NCBI GenBank assembly: GCA_008923285.1 | Contig: WBSG01000001.1 | Location: 184,401-248,400, forward strand | DNA length: 64,000 nucleotides | Source of the DNA: Betaproteobacteria bacterium SCN2 | GTDB lineage: Bacteria; Pseudomonadota; Gammaproteobacteria; Burkholderiales; Thiobacillaceae | Direction of reading: 5' to 3' | Part shown: one piece after another, positions 32,809 through 44,332 of the stretch | Position numbering within the stretch: the first letter of the stretch is position 1 | Layout of the letters: each line of letters begins with the position of its first letter | Translations under genes and position numbers: made by a program | Notes under the pieces: model-generated | Seen by the model: only the letters and a program-made list of their open reading frames with translations | The model's database searches: none | What the model was told of the DNA's origin: nothing

Positions 32809-32927
32809 GGGGCGCCTGGTTTCGAAAATTACGAATTGATTGAAGATAAAAATCGAATTTTTTTTAGGTTAGTTTTCGGCTACGCTGGCGGCGTGTCAAG
32901 TCCCGCAACGATTTCAGGAGGCGAATA

Positions 32928-33539
32928 ATGAAGCAGGCTGCGATCCTTTATGCCCTGGGCAACCTCGGTGCGCGCATCGCGCGCGTGCGCACGCGTACCT
33001 GGGTGCTGATCGGGCTGGGCGTGGCCGCCGTGCTCGGCTTGATGGCCTGGGCGGCGATTGCCATACTGTCCTGGGCCTGGGGGCAGGTTCCGACCTTGGC
33101 GGAAACCGGCAGGCAGGCCGCCGGCGTGGCGATGGACAAGGTCGAGCAGGTCGCGCCTGGACTGAAAGGGCAACTGGACCCCCTGCTCGGCAGCGCAGGC
33201 CTGTCCCTGCCAGAGAGCGCAGGCGAGCCGCCGGCAGTGGATGTTTCCGGCCAGGATCTGCCGGGCCTTGCCCGTTACCCGGGCTCGACCAGGGTTTTCT
33301 ATGCACGCGAGGCGGGCAGGACGGAATTGCGCTATGCGGGGCAGGGTGAACTGCCCGCAGTACTGGCCCATTACGTGACCCAGTTGTCGGCGACGGGCTA
33401 TTCGCAGGAAGTCTTGTCAGCCACGCCGGATGCCGAGCGGCACCGTTTCGTGAAGACCGGCCGGGTGCTGGATTTCGAAATCCGCAGAGATGGCGCCGGC
33501 GGCAAGGTGGAAGTTATTCTTGTGGACAACATACAGTAG
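32928..33539 (+). CDS. Uncharacterised membrane-anchored protein
   Basis: The product is 203 aa. One transmembrane segment (about residues 25-52, [25 protein letters not shown]) follows a basic N-terminus, so the rest is probably periplasmic. The C-terminal half ([21 protein letters not shown] and following) looks like a small folded alpha/beta domain. AGGAGGCG precedes the start. I recognise no family. It lies 26 nt upstream of htpX and likely shares its transcript, so a role in envelope stress is possible. Confidence 0.7.
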   Translation: MKQAAILYALGNLGARIARVRTRTWVLIGLGVAAVLGLMAWAAIAILSWAWGQVPTLAETGRQAAGVAMDKVEQVAPGLKGQLDPLLGSAGLSLPESAGEPPAVDVSGQDLPGLARYPGSTRVFYAREAGRTELRYAGQGELPAVLAHYVTQLSATGYSQEVLSATPDAERHRFVKTGRVLDFEIRRDGAGGKVEVILVDNIQ

Positions 33540-33565
33540 TCGTTATTCATCCCCGGAGCCATGAC

Positions 33566-34441
33566 ATGAAACGCATCGTGCTTTTCCTGACAACCAACCT
33601 CGCCATCGTCTTCGTGCTGTCGGTGACCATGCGCCTGCTGGGCGTGGAACCCTACCTCACCGCGCAGGGGCTCAACCTCACCTCGCTCCTGATCTTCGCT
33701 GCGGTGATGGGCTTTGGCGGTTCCTTCATTTCGCTGGCGATTTCCAAATGGACGGCCAAGCGCGCGATGGGCGTGCGCGTCATCGAGTCGCCGGCGAACG
33801 CCACTGAAGTCTGGCTGGTCGATACCATCCGCAAGTATTCGGCCGAGGCCGGCATCAAGATGCCGGAAGTCGGCATTTACGAAGCCCCCGACGTCAACGC
33901 CTTCGCCACCGGCATGAGCAAGAACAGCTCGCTCATCGCGGTGTCGACCGGGCTTCTGCGGCAGATGACGCGCGAGGAGGCCGAAGCGGTGCTCGGCCAC
34001 GAAGTGGCGCATGCGGCCAACGGCGACATGGTCACGCTCGCCCTGATCCAGGGCGTGGTCAACACCTTCGTCATGTTCCTCTCGCGCGTGATCGGCCATA
34101 CCGTCGACCGCGTCGTGTTCAAGAACGAGCAGGGCCACGGCCCCGCCTTTTTCATCACCATGATCGTGGCCGAACTGGTGCTCGGCATCCTCGCCTCGAT
34201 CATCGTCATGTGGTTCTCGCGCCAGCGCGAATTCCGCGCCGACCGCGGCGGCGCCAGTCTTGCCGGCCGCGGCGCCATGATCGCCGCGCTGGAACGGCTG
34301 AACGGCCTGCACCCGCAGCCGCTGCCGGACAAGATGGCGGCCTTCGGCATCAGTGGCGGCGTCGCCTCGGGCTTGAAGCGCCTGTTCATGACCCATCCCC
34401 CGCTGGAAGAGCGGATTGCCGCCTTGCGCGCAGTGCAATGA
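33566..34441 (+). CDS. htpX: Membrane zinc protease HtpX
   Basis: The product is 291 aa, an M48-family protease of the inner membrane that degrades misfolded membrane proteins. Two N-terminal transmembrane segments; zinc motif [14 protein letters not shown] (HExxH) and the third ligand Glu in [14 protein letters not shown]. Length and layout match E. coli HtpX. Confidence 0.95.
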   Translation: MKRIVLFLTTNLAIVFVLSVTMRLLGVEPYLTAQGLNLTSLLIFAAVMGFGGSFISLAISKWTAKRAMGVRVIESPANATEVWLVDTIRKYSAEAGIKMPEVGIYEAPDVNAFATGMSKNSSLIAVSTGLLRQMTREEAEAVLGHEVAHAANGDMVTLALIQGVVNTFVMFLSRVIGHTVDRVVFKNEQGHGPAFFITMIVAELVLGILASIIVMWFSRQREFRADRGGASLAGRGAMIAALERLNGLHPQPLPDKMAAFGISGGVASGLKRLFMTHPPLEERIAALRAVQ

Positions 34442-34475
34442 CGCGGATTGCTTGCAACCTGACTGAATCGTAATC

Positions 34476-35498
34476 ATGGAAACCGCACTGAATATCGGCG
34501 AGCCGTGGATGTGGGCGGTGTTCATCGTCTTCGTCCTGGCGATGCTGGCCGTCGACCTGTTCCTGGTCGGCGGCAACAAGGCGCACAAGGTCAGCTTCAA
34601 GGAGGCGGCGGCCTGGTCGGGAGTGTGGTTCAGCCTCGCCATGCTGTTCTGCCTCGGGCTTTGGTGGCATCTCAAGGGCAGCTATGGCTCCGAGGTTGCC
34701 GACATCAAGGCGATGGAATTCCTCACCGGCTATCTCATCGAGAAATCGCTGGCGGTGGACAACATCTTCGTTTTCCTGATGATCTTCAGCTTCTTCGCGG
34801 TGCCGCCCGAATACCAGCGCCGCGTGCTGATCTACGGCGTGCTCGGCGCGATCGTCATGCGCGCCATCATGATCCTGGCCGGCGCCTGGCTGATCAAGGA
34901 ATTCCACTGGATCCTCTACCTGTTCGGTGCCTTCCTGGTGATCACCGGCATCAAGATGCTGATGTTCGCCGAGGTCGAACCCGATCTCAACAAGAATCCG
35001 CTGCTCAACTGGCTCAAGCGCCACATGCGCATGACGCCGGATTACCGCGGCGAGAAGTTCTGGGTCGTCGAAAATGGCGTGCGCGTGTTCACTCCGCTGT
35101 TCCTGGTGCTGATCATGATCGAGATTTCGGACCTGGTGTTCGCGGTCGATTCGATCCCGGCGATCTTTGCCATCACTACCGACCCCTTCATCGTCTTCAC
35201 TTCGAACATCTTCGCCATCCTCGGCCTGCGCGCCATGTACTTCATGCTCGCCGGCATGGCCGAACGCTTCCATCTGCTGAAGTACGGCCTGGCCATGGTG
35301 CTGGTGTTCGTCGGTGTGAAGATGCTGATCGTGGAGTTCTACAAGATCCCGATCGGGCTGTCGCTCGGCATCGTCGGCCTCATCATCGCCACCTTCATGT
35401 TTACCAGCCTGTGGGTGACGCGCAACCAGGCCGGCAAACCGCAAGCTGCCGCGCACAAGACCGGCCAGGGCGCGGGAGAAGTCGAGGAACGACCATGA
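34476..35498 (+). CDS. TerC family membrane protein (Alx-like)
   Basis: The product is 340 aa with about nine transmembrane segments. TerC signatures: EKSLAVDNIFVFLMIFSFF and EISDLVFAVDSIPAIFAIT with the acidic residues. Related proteins (Alx, MeeF/MeeY) export manganese or protect against metal stress. The stop overlaps the start of the next gene by 4 nt (ATGA). Confidence 0.92.
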   Translation: METALNIGEPWMWAVFIVFVLAMLAVDLFLVGGNKAHKVSFKEAAAWSGVWFSLAMLFCLGLWWHLKGSYGSEVADIKAMEFLTGYLIEKSLAVDNIFVFLMIFSFFAVPPEYQRRVLIYGVLGAIVMRAIMILAGAWLIKEFHWILYLFGAFLVITGIKMLMFAEVEPDLNKNPLLNWLKRHMRMTPDYRGEKFWVVENGVRVFTPLFLVLIMIEISDLVFAVDSIPAIFAITTDPFIVFTSNIFAILGLRAMYFMLAGMAERFHLLKYGLAMVLVFVGVKMLIVEFYKIPIGLSLGIVGLIIATFMFTSLWVTRNQAGKPQAAAHKTGQGAGEVEERP

Positions 35499-36202
35499 AC
35501 AGGCCAGCGCCCACAGCCAGGCCGGTCAATCCCCTGCTGGAGATCACGGTCACACTGCTGATTCCGGCCGTGATCCTCATGAAGCTTTCCGGTCCGGAGG
35601 ACCTGGGAGCGGTGAACGCGCTGCTGCTGGCGCTCGCGTTTCCCTTCGCCTGGGGCGTGCATGCCCTGCTGCGCGAGCGCAAGCTCAACCTGCTGGCGGT
35701 GCTGGGCGTGGTCAGCGTGCTGCTGACCGGTGGCATCGGCCTGCTGGAACTCGACGCGAAGTGGCTGGCGATCAAGGAAGCTGCGGTGCCGGGCGTGATC
35801 GGCCTCGTCGTGCTGGCGTCGGTGCGCACGCGCTATCCGCTGGTGAGGACGCTCCTCTACAACCGGACCGTTCTCGATGTGGCGCGCGTGCAGGCGGCGC
35901 TCGACGCGCGCGGCACTGCCGGGGCGTTCGAGAACAGGCTGCGCAAATCCACCCTGATGCTGGCCGGCACCTTCTTTTTCTCCTCGGCCATGAATTACTT
36001 TCTCGCCACCTGGGTGGTGGTGAGTCCGCCCGGAAGCCCTGCCTTCAACGAAGAACTGGGCCGGCTCACGCTCATCAGCTATCCGATGATCGCCCTGCCG
36101 TCGATGCTGATGATGCTGCTGATCCTGTATTACCTCGTGCGCACCATCCGCACCCTGGCCGGACTTGATGTTACCGATGTGCTTAATACCAGAAAGGCCT
36201 GA
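35495..36202 (+). CDS. VC0807-like multipass membrane protein
   Basis: The product is 235 aa with five or six transmembrane segments (LLEITVTLLIPAVILMKLSGPEDLG, LLAVLGVVSVLLTGGIGLLEL, MLAGTFFFSSAMNYFLATWVV). It resembles the family named after VC0807, function unknown. Translationally coupled to the TerC gene; the next gene begins 4 nt later. Confidence 0.75.
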   Translation: MNRPAPTARPVNPLLEITVTLLIPAVILMKLSGPEDLGAVNALLLALAFPFAWGVHALLRERKLNLLAVLGVVSVLLTGGIGLLELDAKWLAIKEAAVPGVIGLVVLASVRTRYPLVRTLLYNRTVLDVARVQAALDARGTAGAFENRLRKSTLMLAGTFFFSSAMNYFLATWVVVSPPGSPAFNEELGRLTLISYPMIALPSMLMMLLILYYLVRTIRTLAGLDVTDVLNTRKA

Positions 36203-36205
36203 CCC

Positions 36206-37162
36206 ATGATGACCAACGAGCGCGCCATTCTTGCCATCGCACTGTTCGCCGCCTTCGCCGACGGCAGCAAGCATGACCGGGAACGTGAACACATCCGCGA
36301 GATTGCCGAGTCGCTGGGGCAGGGCAATGCCGGCCTCACCGGCCTGTACCAGGACGTGCTGCTCAAGCGCGTGAGCCTTGAGGACGCCATCGCGGCGCTG
36401 CCCGATGCCGGTGCGCGGCAGCTGGCCTACGAGATGGCGCTGGGCGTATGCGAAGCCGACGGACGCATGAGCGACCTGGAACGCGCGTTCCTCGATCGCC
36501 TCGGGACTGCGCTGAAGCTTGACGCCGCGGCTGCCGGCGAGGTGGCGAGCGAGACGGCGGCCATCAGCGGACTGGCCGATGACGCGGTGCCCGCTTCCGT
36601 TCCGGCGCCTGCGGCCGGCCCGGTGGTGGCCGCCCAGGCCAGCGTGCCCGAGGCGGAGCTCGACAAGTCCATACTGAATTACGCCCTCCTCAACGGCGCG
36701 CTGGAACTGCTGCCGCAATCCTGGGCCTCGATGGCCATCATTCCGCTGCAGGTCAAGATGGTCTACGGCATCGGCAAGGCCTACGGCGTCAACCTCGACC
36801 AGGGACACATCAAGGAATTCATCGCCGCCGCCGGCGTCGGGCTGACTTCCCAGTACCTGGAGCAGTTCGGCCGCAAGCTGCTGGGCGGCCTGCTGGGCAA
36901 GGCGGCCGGCAAGACCATGGGCAAGATCGGCGGCGCCGCCACCGGCATGGCCTTTTCCTTCGCCACCACCTACGCGCTGGGCCAACTCGCCAAGCGCTAC
37001 TATGCGGGCGGCCGCACCATGAGCACGGCCTTGCTGAAGGAGACCTTCCAGAACCTGCTCGGCCCCGCCCGCGACATGCAGGCGCAGTATCTGCCGCAGA
37101 TCCAGCAGCAGGCCGGCACCCTGGACATGGGGCGCGTGATGGCCATGGTGCGCGGAAACTGA
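36206..37162 (+). CDS. TerB-like N-terminus with a DUF697-like C-terminal part
   Basis: The product is 318 aa. Residues 1-115 resemble a TerB-type helical domain with acidic motifs (FAAFADGSKHDREREHIREI and EADGRMSDLERAFLDRL). An Ala/Pro-rich linker precedes a hydrophobic C-terminal region (about 150-270) similar to DUF697, common on GTPase-linked proteins. It follows a TerC homologue, which is consistent with a metal or envelope stress cluster. Function unproven. Confidence 0.75.
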   Translation: MMTNERAILAIALFAAFADGSKHDREREHIREIAESLGQGNAGLTGLYQDVLLKRVSLEDAIAALPDAGARQLAYEMALGVCEADGRMSDLERAFLDRLGTALKLDAAAAGEVASETAAISGLADDAVPASVPAPAAGPVVAAQASVPEAELDKSILNYALLNGALELLPQSWASMAIIPLQVKMVYGIGKAYGVNLDQGHIKEFIAAAGVGLTSQYLEQFGRKLLGGLLGKAAGKTMGKIGGAATGMAFSFATTYALGQLAKRYYAGGRTMSTALLKETFQNLLGPARDMQAQYLPQIQQQAGTLDMGRVMAMVRGN

Positions 37163-37166
37163 TCGC

Positions 37167-37751
37167 ATGCGGATATTCAGCCCGCTTTATGCGCGCACGA
37201 TGCAGTGGGCGCGCCACCGCCACGCGCCCTGGTATCTCGGCGGGGTGAGTTTCGCCGAGTCTTCGTTCTTCCCGGTGCCGCCCGACGTGATGCTGGCGCC
37301 CATGTGCCTCGCCCGCCCTGGACGCGCCTGGCATTTTGCCCTGCTGACCACGCTGACCTCGGTTGCCGGGGGATTGGCGGGCTATGTCATCGGTTATTTC
37401 GCCTTCGACGCCATCGAACCCTGGTTGCGCGAATCGCAGTATTGGCATAGCTACGAGTCGGCGGTCGCCTGGTTCGGGGAATACGGCTTCTGGGCGATTT
37501 TCATCGCCGGCTTTTCGCCGATTCCCTACAAGGTGTTCACCATTGCCGCCGGCGTCCTGTCGATGGCCCTGCTGCCGTTCGCGCTGGCCTCGCTGGTCGG
37601 GCGCGGTGCACGCTTTTTCCTCGTGGCGGGTTTGATGAAATGGGGCGGGGCGCGCATGGAAGGCCTGCTGCGGCAACACATCGACCGCATAGGCTGGGGC
37701 GCGGTGGTCGTGATCGGCACCGGCGTCGTCGTTCACCAGCTCTTCGGCTAA
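37167..37751 (+). CDS. YqaA family (DedA-like) membrane protein
   Basis: The product is 194 aa, with the SNARE-associated/DedA-like pattern: YLGGVSFAESSFFPVPPDVMLAPM and later GEYGFWAIFIAGFSPIPYKVFTIAAGVLSM. These proteins are multipass inner-membrane proteins, some linked to lipid flipping. It is the last of five genes reading together from htpX. Confidence 0.85.
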   Translation: MRIFSPLYARTMQWARHRHAPWYLGGVSFAESSFFPVPPDVMLAPMCLARPGRAWHFALLTTLTSVAGGLAGYVIGYFAFDAIEPWLRESQYWHSYESAVAWFGEYGFWAIFIAGFSPIPYKVFTIAAGVLSMALLPFALASLVGRGARFFLVAGLMKWGGARMEGLLRQHIDRIGWGAVVVIGTGVVVHQLFG

Positions 37752-37840
37752 GGGCCGCGAACATGCGCAGCCAGGTTCGGGTCTAGCCGAAATGATGCGA
37801 TCATTGCAGGCCATGAGCGCGGCTCGCTGAAAGGGGTCAC

Positions 37841-38908
37841 ATGCCCGTCAATATCCAATCGCCGATCGTGCGCAGGGCTGGGGCAATCGCCTTCCTGGCG
37901 CTGATCTTCGGGCTCGCGCTGTGGGTGCTGTCACCCTTCTGGGCGGCGCTGGCATGGTCCGGCGTGCTTGCCTACGTCACCTGGCCGCTTTATGTGCGCC
38001 TTTCGGCCCACTGGCGCGGACGCAAGACTCTCGCTGCCCTGGGCATGACCCTCGGCGTGGCGCTGGTGCTGCTGGTGCCGCTGGTGCTGGTCATGTACAC
38101 CCTCGCCGTCGATGCGCTCGCAGCGGCGGCCAAGCTGCGCGACATCGCCGCCAATGGCCTGCCGCCCCTGCCGCCGGGCATTGCCGCGCTGCCGGGCGGC
38201 GAGTGGCTGGCTGCGCAGTATCAGCGGCTGCAGGCCGATCCGGCCTGGGTCCGCGGCCGGGTGGAGGCGCTGGGACTCGCCAACCTGGACCTGTACAGGA
38301 CCATGGCGGGCGGCGTTGCCCGCAACATCGCCAAGTTCGGCCTGGCGATCTTTGCCCTGTTCTTCCTCTACCGCCACGGCGCCAGCGTGCTGGCCCAGTT
38401 CGGGCGCGTCGCCACGCACTGGCTCGGCGGCCAGGCCAAGTCCTATCTGCATGCGGTTGGCGTGACGGTGCACGCCGTCGTGTTCGGCATCGTGCTGACG
38501 GCGCTGGCCCAGGGTATGCTGGCCGGTCTGGGCTACTGGGTGGCGGGAGTGTCGGCGCCGGTGATGTGGGGGGCGATCACCGCGCTGGTGTCGTTGATTC
38601 CCTTCGTCGGTCCGGTGGTCTGGATCAGCCTCTCGGCCGGGCTTTTCATCAACGGCGAGACGGCGGCGGCGGTGGGCCTGTTCCTGTGGGGCGCCCTGGT
38701 GGTGAGCTGGGTGGACAATCTCATCCGTCCCATCGTCATCAGCGGGCCCACGCGCATCCCCTTCCTGCTGGTGTTTCTCGGCGTGCTCGGCGGGGTCAAC
38801 GCCTTCGGCCTCATCGGCCTGTTCCTCGGCCCGGTGATCCTCGCCGTGGCGCTGGCCATCTGGCGCGAATGGCTGGAATCGCCGCGCAAGGAGGCCGACC
38901 CGGCCTAA
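37841..38908 (+). CDS. AI-2E family transporter (PerM-like)
   Basis: The product is 355 aa, with about eight transmembrane segments, and matches the AI-2E/UPF0118 family (WALLAYVTWPLY-type start, GPVVWISLSAGLFING, DNLIRPIVISG, FLGVLGGVNAFGLIGLFLGPVIL). Family members export varied solutes or act as Na+/H+ antiporters, so substrate is unknown. A strong ATG is preceded by AAAGGGG. Confidence 0.88.
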   Translation: MPVNIQSPIVRRAGAIAFLALIFGLALWVLSPFWAALAWSGVLAYVTWPLYVRLSAHWRGRKTLAALGMTLGVALVLLVPLVLVMYTLAVDALAAAAKLRDIAANGLPPLPPGIAALPGGEWLAAQYQRLQADPAWVRGRVEALGLANLDLYRTMAGGVARNIAKFGLAIFALFFLYRHGASVLAQFGRVATHWLGGQAKSYLHAVGVTVHAVVFGIVLTALAQGMLAGLGYWVAGVSAPVMWGAITALVSLIPFVGPVVWISLSAGLFINGETAAAVGLFLWGALVVSWVDNLIRPIVISGPTRIPFLLVFLGVLGGVNAFGLIGLFLGPVILAVALAIWREWLESPRKEADPA

Positions 38909-38928
38909 GCCCTTGCCTGTGCTCGCCG

Positions 38929-40002
38929 TCAGGGAATGCGCTTGTCGTGCCAGTGCCGCCAGGCCAGGATGACGAGGGTGATGGCGGTCAGCGGCAGCGC
39001 GAAGAAACCCAGCGCCGCGGAAAATCCGGCCAGGGCATCATGTCGGGAAGCGGACAGAATGAGGTAGGTCGTGTAAGCGGCGTAGTAGGCGAGAAAGAGC
39101 GCGCCTTCCCAGCGCGCGATGAGATTGCCGGTGAAGAAGATTGGCAGGCAGGCCGCCGCCACCGCCACCATCACTGGCAAGTCGAAGGCCAGCATGGACG
39201 CCGCCACGGCCAGATCGCTCGGTGCGATGCTGGCGGAAATGCCCAGTACGGCAAGGATGTTGAAAATGTTGCTGCCAACCACGTTGCCGACCGCGATATC
39301 GCGCTGTCCGCGTAGCGCCGCCATGACCGAGGTCGCCACCTCAGGCAGCGAGGTGCCGGCGGCAACGATGGTCAGGCCCACGATGAGCTCGCTCAGGCCA
39401 AGCTGCCTGGCCAGTACCACGGCCGCCTCAACCAGCCAGTTCGAGCCCAGGACGAGCAGGCCGAGCCCGGTCAACACCAGCAGGGCCTGCACGCTCCAGT
39501 GGCGATCCCAGGCCCGGTCCTTGCCGGGCATCGCATTGGCATATTCCTTCCTTGTCTCGGCCGTTTCGCGCCGGCTCTGGCGGATGATGAAGGTTGTATA
39601 GGCAACCAGCAGCGTCACCAGCAGGAGCCCGTCGTAGCGGCTGATGCCGCCGTCGGCCGTGAGCAGCCACAGCAGCAGCGACACCCCGATCATCACCGGA
39701 ACCTCCTGGCGAATCAGCTGTTGATGCACGATCAGCGGCGCAATCAGCGCCGACAGTCCGAGAATGAGTAGCACATTGAAGATGTTGCTGCCGACCACGT
39801 TGCCAAGTGCGATGTCCACCTTGCCGGACCAGGCGGACTGCACCGATACCGCCAACTCAGGTGAACTAGTGCCAAAGGCGACCACGGTCAGCCCCACCAC
39901 CAGCGGCGAAATGCCGAACGAAAGCGCGAGCTTGGAAGCGCCGCGCACCAGCAGTTCGGCGCCGAGGATGAGGGCGATAAGCCCAGGCAGGAACCAGATC
40001 AT
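38929..40002 (-). CDS. Calcium/sodium antiporter (CaCA family, YrbG-like)
   Basis: The product is 357 aa with ten predicted transmembrane segments and the two alpha-repeats of CaCA exchangers: VVAFGTSSPELAVSVQSA and VAAGTSLPEVATSVMAALR, each followed by ALGNVVGSNIFN or AVGNVVGSNIFN. It exchanges Ca2+ for Na+ or H+ across the inner membrane. It heads or precedes the dgkA/PAP2 genes on the minus strand. Confidence 0.93.
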   Translation of the reverse strand: MIWFLPGLIALILGAELLVRGASKLALSFGISPLVVGLTVVAFGTSSPELAVSVQSAWSGKVDIALGNVVGSNIFNVLLILGLSALIAPLIVHQQLIRQEVPVMIGVSLLLWLLTADGGISRYDGLLLVTLLVAYTTFIIRQSRRETAETRKEYANAMPGKDRAWDRHWSVQALLVLTGLGLLVLGSNWLVEAAVVLARQLGLSELIVGLTIVAAGTSLPEVATSVMAALRGQRDIAVGNVVGSNIFNILAVLGISASIAPSDLAVAASMLAFDLPVMVAVAAACLPIFFTGNLIARWEGALFLAYYAAYTTYLILSASRHDALAGFSAALGFFALPLTAITLVILAWRHWHDKRIP

Positions 40003-40014
40003 CGTAAGCCTCTA

Positions 40015-40401
40015 TTACAACAGACTGCGCAGGATTTCTCCAATCTCGAAACCCAGCACCAGCAGCCAGGTGAAGATGGCGATACCTACACCGGCGGCGG
40101 CAATGTCCTTGATGATGCCGATCTTGTCGTTATGCCGGGTTTCCATGAAATCGCACAACGCCTCGATGGCGCTGTTCATGATCTCGGCAACCAGCACCAT
40201 CGCGGTTACGACCACGATGATGAGGCTATCGACCCATTCCCGGGCCAGCAGTGCCGCTACCAGAACGATCAGGGAAAAAATCAGCTTCCAGGCGACGCTG
40301 AAATCGTAGATGACGGCATAGCGCAGCCCCGAGAGGATGGTGCGCAGCTTTCTCAGCGGATGGTAGCCCGGCTCGCCGGTGCCAAGGAACTTGTGCCTCA
40401 T
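40015..40401 (-). CDS. dgkA: Diacylglycerol kinase
   Basis: The product is 128 aa with three transmembrane segments. The catalytic signature EIMNSAIEALCD (E..N.AIE...D) is intact. It phosphorylates diacylglycerol to phosphatidic acid for lipid recycling. Its start overlaps the stop of the PAP2 gene (ATGA), placing it downstream in one operon. Confidence 0.95.
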   Translation of the reverse strand: MRHKFLGTGEPGYHPLRKLRTILSGLRYAVIYDFSVAWKLIFSLIVLVAALLAREWVDSLIIVVVTAMVLVAEIMNSAIEALCDFMETRHNDKIGIIKDIAAAGVGIAIFTWLLVLGFEIGEILRSLL

Positions 40402-41078
40402 CGGGTAATGTTACCGTTGTTCGAATCCTTGCCAGGCTGAATTCTGCCGAACATTAGCATGAAGAGTCCAACGACCCAGCATGCGGCGGCGAGCATGCCG
40501 GCAATCACGTCGCTGGGGAAGTGAACCTGCAGATAGATGCGGGATAGGCTGACCAACAGCACGATGGTCACGAGCAAGAGCGCCAGCCCGCGATGTGGGC
40601 GGCGCGAAGCCAGCACGAGCGCCAGGCCGGCTGCGGTCACCTGCATGGTGTGGGCGCTGGGATAAGACCAGTCCTCGGGCATGACTACGCTGGCGGCATA
40701 CAGTTCGGGCCGCGGACGCGCCACCCAGAGTTTGGCCAAGTGGCTGAGCGCTGCCGACCCGAGCAGCGCCGTTGCCAGAAAGACGGCCTCGCGCCTCCCG
40801 CCGCGCAGACACACGAGCCAGGTCCCGACCAGGAATGTCGGCAGCAGGAGTTTTAGTGATCCCAGCCAGGTTGCGGCATGCATCAGCGGATCGAGCATGC
40901 TGCTGCGCAGGGCGTGGGCCCAGGTCAGGCCGATACGGTCTGCTTCGGTCATGCCGCATTGGCCATTCGGGCAGACGATCCAGGCACCGCCGGCAAGGAT
41001 GGCGATACCCAACAACCAGCAGGCAATAACCGGACGCATTATCGAGAAACCAGAACAGGGGCAGGGTTGAAAGGCCAA
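40398..41078 (-). CDS. PAP2-family membrane phosphatase
   Basis: The product is 226 aa with six transmembrane segments. The PAP2 motifs are visible: KLWVARPRPE, PSAHTMQVTA and SRIYLQVHFPSDVIAG (final His and Asp). Such enzymes dephosphorylate phosphatidic acid, undecaprenyl pyrophosphate or lipid A. The link with dgkA suggests phospholipid turnover. Confidence 0.9.
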   Translation of the reverse strand: MAFQPCPCSGFSIMRPVIACWLLGIAILAGGAWIVCPNGQCGMTEADRIGLTWAHALRSSMLDPLMHAATWLGSLKLLLPTFLVGTWLVCLRGGRREAVFLATALLGSAALSHLAKLWVARPRPELYAASVVMPEDWSYPSAHTMQVTAAGLALVLASRRPHRGLALLLVTIVLLVSLSRIYLQVHFPSDVIAGMLAAACWVVGLFMLMFGRIQPGKDSNNGNITR

Positions 41079-41242
41079 CGAGTTAACGCTGTCAGTGTTG
41101 TTTCAAGTGACAAATGACATATGGGCAAAGTTCATTCCGTTCGGACAAACAGGTAATGCTTCGTTCGATGCCTGTTGCATCATGCGGCAATTGGCCGTAA
41201 TCATGGATAATTCCAACTTTGCATTTTCTTTAGGCAGCAACC

Positions 41243-42907
<1,665 letters not shown>

Positions 42908-42914
42908 GTCATTC

Positions 42915-44273
42915 GTGGGACGGCCCGGCCGGATCGCCAACCTGCGCAGCCTGCCGCTACTGGCGGGCGCGCTGGCGGCCTGCCTGGTCTGGCTGCTGTT
43001 GCGGGGCTTTCTGTGGATGGACCATGAGCGGCTGCATCAGGTCGAACGCATGCAATTGCAGGCCGAGGCTGCCACGGTCAGGGCGCGGCTCGAATCCGAA
43101 CTGAACACCACGCTCTCCCTCAGCCTGGGGCTGTCCACCTTCGTCCTGGCGAAGCCGGATTTCACCCAGGAAGAGCTTGCCCAGGTGGCGTTTTCGCTGA
43201 TCCGGCTGGAGCCGTCCATCCGTTCGGTGGGGATCGCGCCCGACAACGTGATCCGCTACATCTATCCCTACGAGGGCAACGAAAAGGCCCTCGGCCTCGA
43301 TTTCATGAAAACGCCCAGCCAGCGCGAGGCGGTGCAGCGCGTGATGCGCGACCTGCAGCCGGTGACGGCGGGGCCGATCGAACTGGCGCAGGGCGGGATC
43401 GGCATCGTCAATCGCATTCCCATCGTGTTCACCCGCCCGGGCGGCGAGCCGGTCTACTGGGGCGTGGCTTCGGTCGCAATCGACCCGCTGCCGATACTCA
43501 GCCGTGCAGGCGTGTTGCCGGGTAACTCGGCGGGCGTGGTGCGCTACGCCCTGCGCGGCAGGGACGGGCTGGGCGCGCAGGGCCAGACGTTTGTCGGCGA
43601 TGCGGCGCTTTTTGACGAGCCGGATGCCGTGCTGATGGATATCGTCATCCCGGGCGGCAAGTGGCAACTGGCCGCACGAGGAGCGCCCCACGCAGATGGC
43701 TGGCAGTGGGGCATCCATGCCTTGCTGATTGTGCTGTCTGCGATTGCCGGCCTGCTGGCGGCCTATACCGTGTCGGCGCACCAGCGCATCCGCAGCATGG
43801 CGCTGCATGACAGCCTCACCGGGCTGGCCAATCGCCACCAGTTCAACCTGCGCGGCGAGGACATGTTCGCGCAGGCCAAGCGCAGCGGGCGCCCGCTCAC
43901 CCTGCTCAACATCGACATCAACGATTTCAAGGACATCAACGACACCTACGGACATGCCGCGGGCGATGCCGTGCTGGTCCAGGTGGCCAGCATCCTGCGC
44001 AATTGCTGCCGCGAATCAGACCTGCTGGCGCGGGTGGGCGGGGACGAGTTCGTGGCGCTGCTGCCGGATACCGCGATGGGACCGGCGCTCGACCGGCTGC
44101 TCGAACGCCTGCGCGCAGCGGCCGAGGTGGACCTGCCGCGAATGGAAAAGCCGCTCAAGCTGGGACTCAGCGTGGGGGCGGCCAGTTGCAGCGCCCTGAC
44201 GCCAAGCCTCGGGGCGCTTATGCAAAAGGCCGACGAAGACATGTACCGGGCCAAGGAATCGGCGCAAGCCTGA
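42915..44273 (+). CDS. Membrane diguanylate cyclase with a CHASE-type sensor
   Basis: The product is about 452 aa from a GTG at 42915 (VGRPGRIANLRSLPLLAG). Transmembrane helix about 12-33, periplasmic domain resembling CHASE (SIRSVGIAPDNVIRYIYPYEGN), second helix about 275-297, then GGDEF domain with HDSLTGLANRHQF and the active GGDEF (RVGGDEFVALL). It makes cyclic di-GMP. The neighbouring pilT/pilU genes are possible outputs of such signalling but are 4 kb away. Confidence 0.9.
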   Translation: MGRPGRIANLRSLPLLAGALAACLVWLLLRGFLWMDHERLHQVERMQLQAEAATVRARLESELNTTLSLSLGLSTFVLAKPDFTQEELAQVAFSLIRLEPSIRSVGIAPDNVIRYIYPYEGNEKALGLDFMKTPSQREAVQRVMRDLQPVTAGPIELAQGGIGIVNRIPIVFTRPGGEPVYWGVASVAIDPLPILSRAGVLPGNSAGVVRYALRGRDGLGAQGQTFVGDAALFDEPDAVLMDIVIPGGKWQLAARGAPHADGWQWGIHALLIVLSAIAGLLAAYTVSAHQRIRSMALHDSLTGLANRHQFNLRGEDMFAQAKRSGRPLTLLNIDINDFKDINDTYGHAAGDAVLVQVASILRNCCRESDLLARVGGDEFVALLPDTAMGPALDRLLERLRAAAEVDLPRMEKPLKLGLSVGAASCSALTPSLGALMQKADEDMYRAKESAQA

Positions 44274-44332
44274 ACCAGGGCCGGCCACGGCGTATCATCT
44301 CGAATGTCTGAATTGTACATGGAGCAATTGCC

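Noticed and set aside
41079..41242. Intergenic region before ettA checked for tRNA or small RNA
   Set aside because: No cloverleaf or strong stem was found; it appears to be ordinary promoter sequence.
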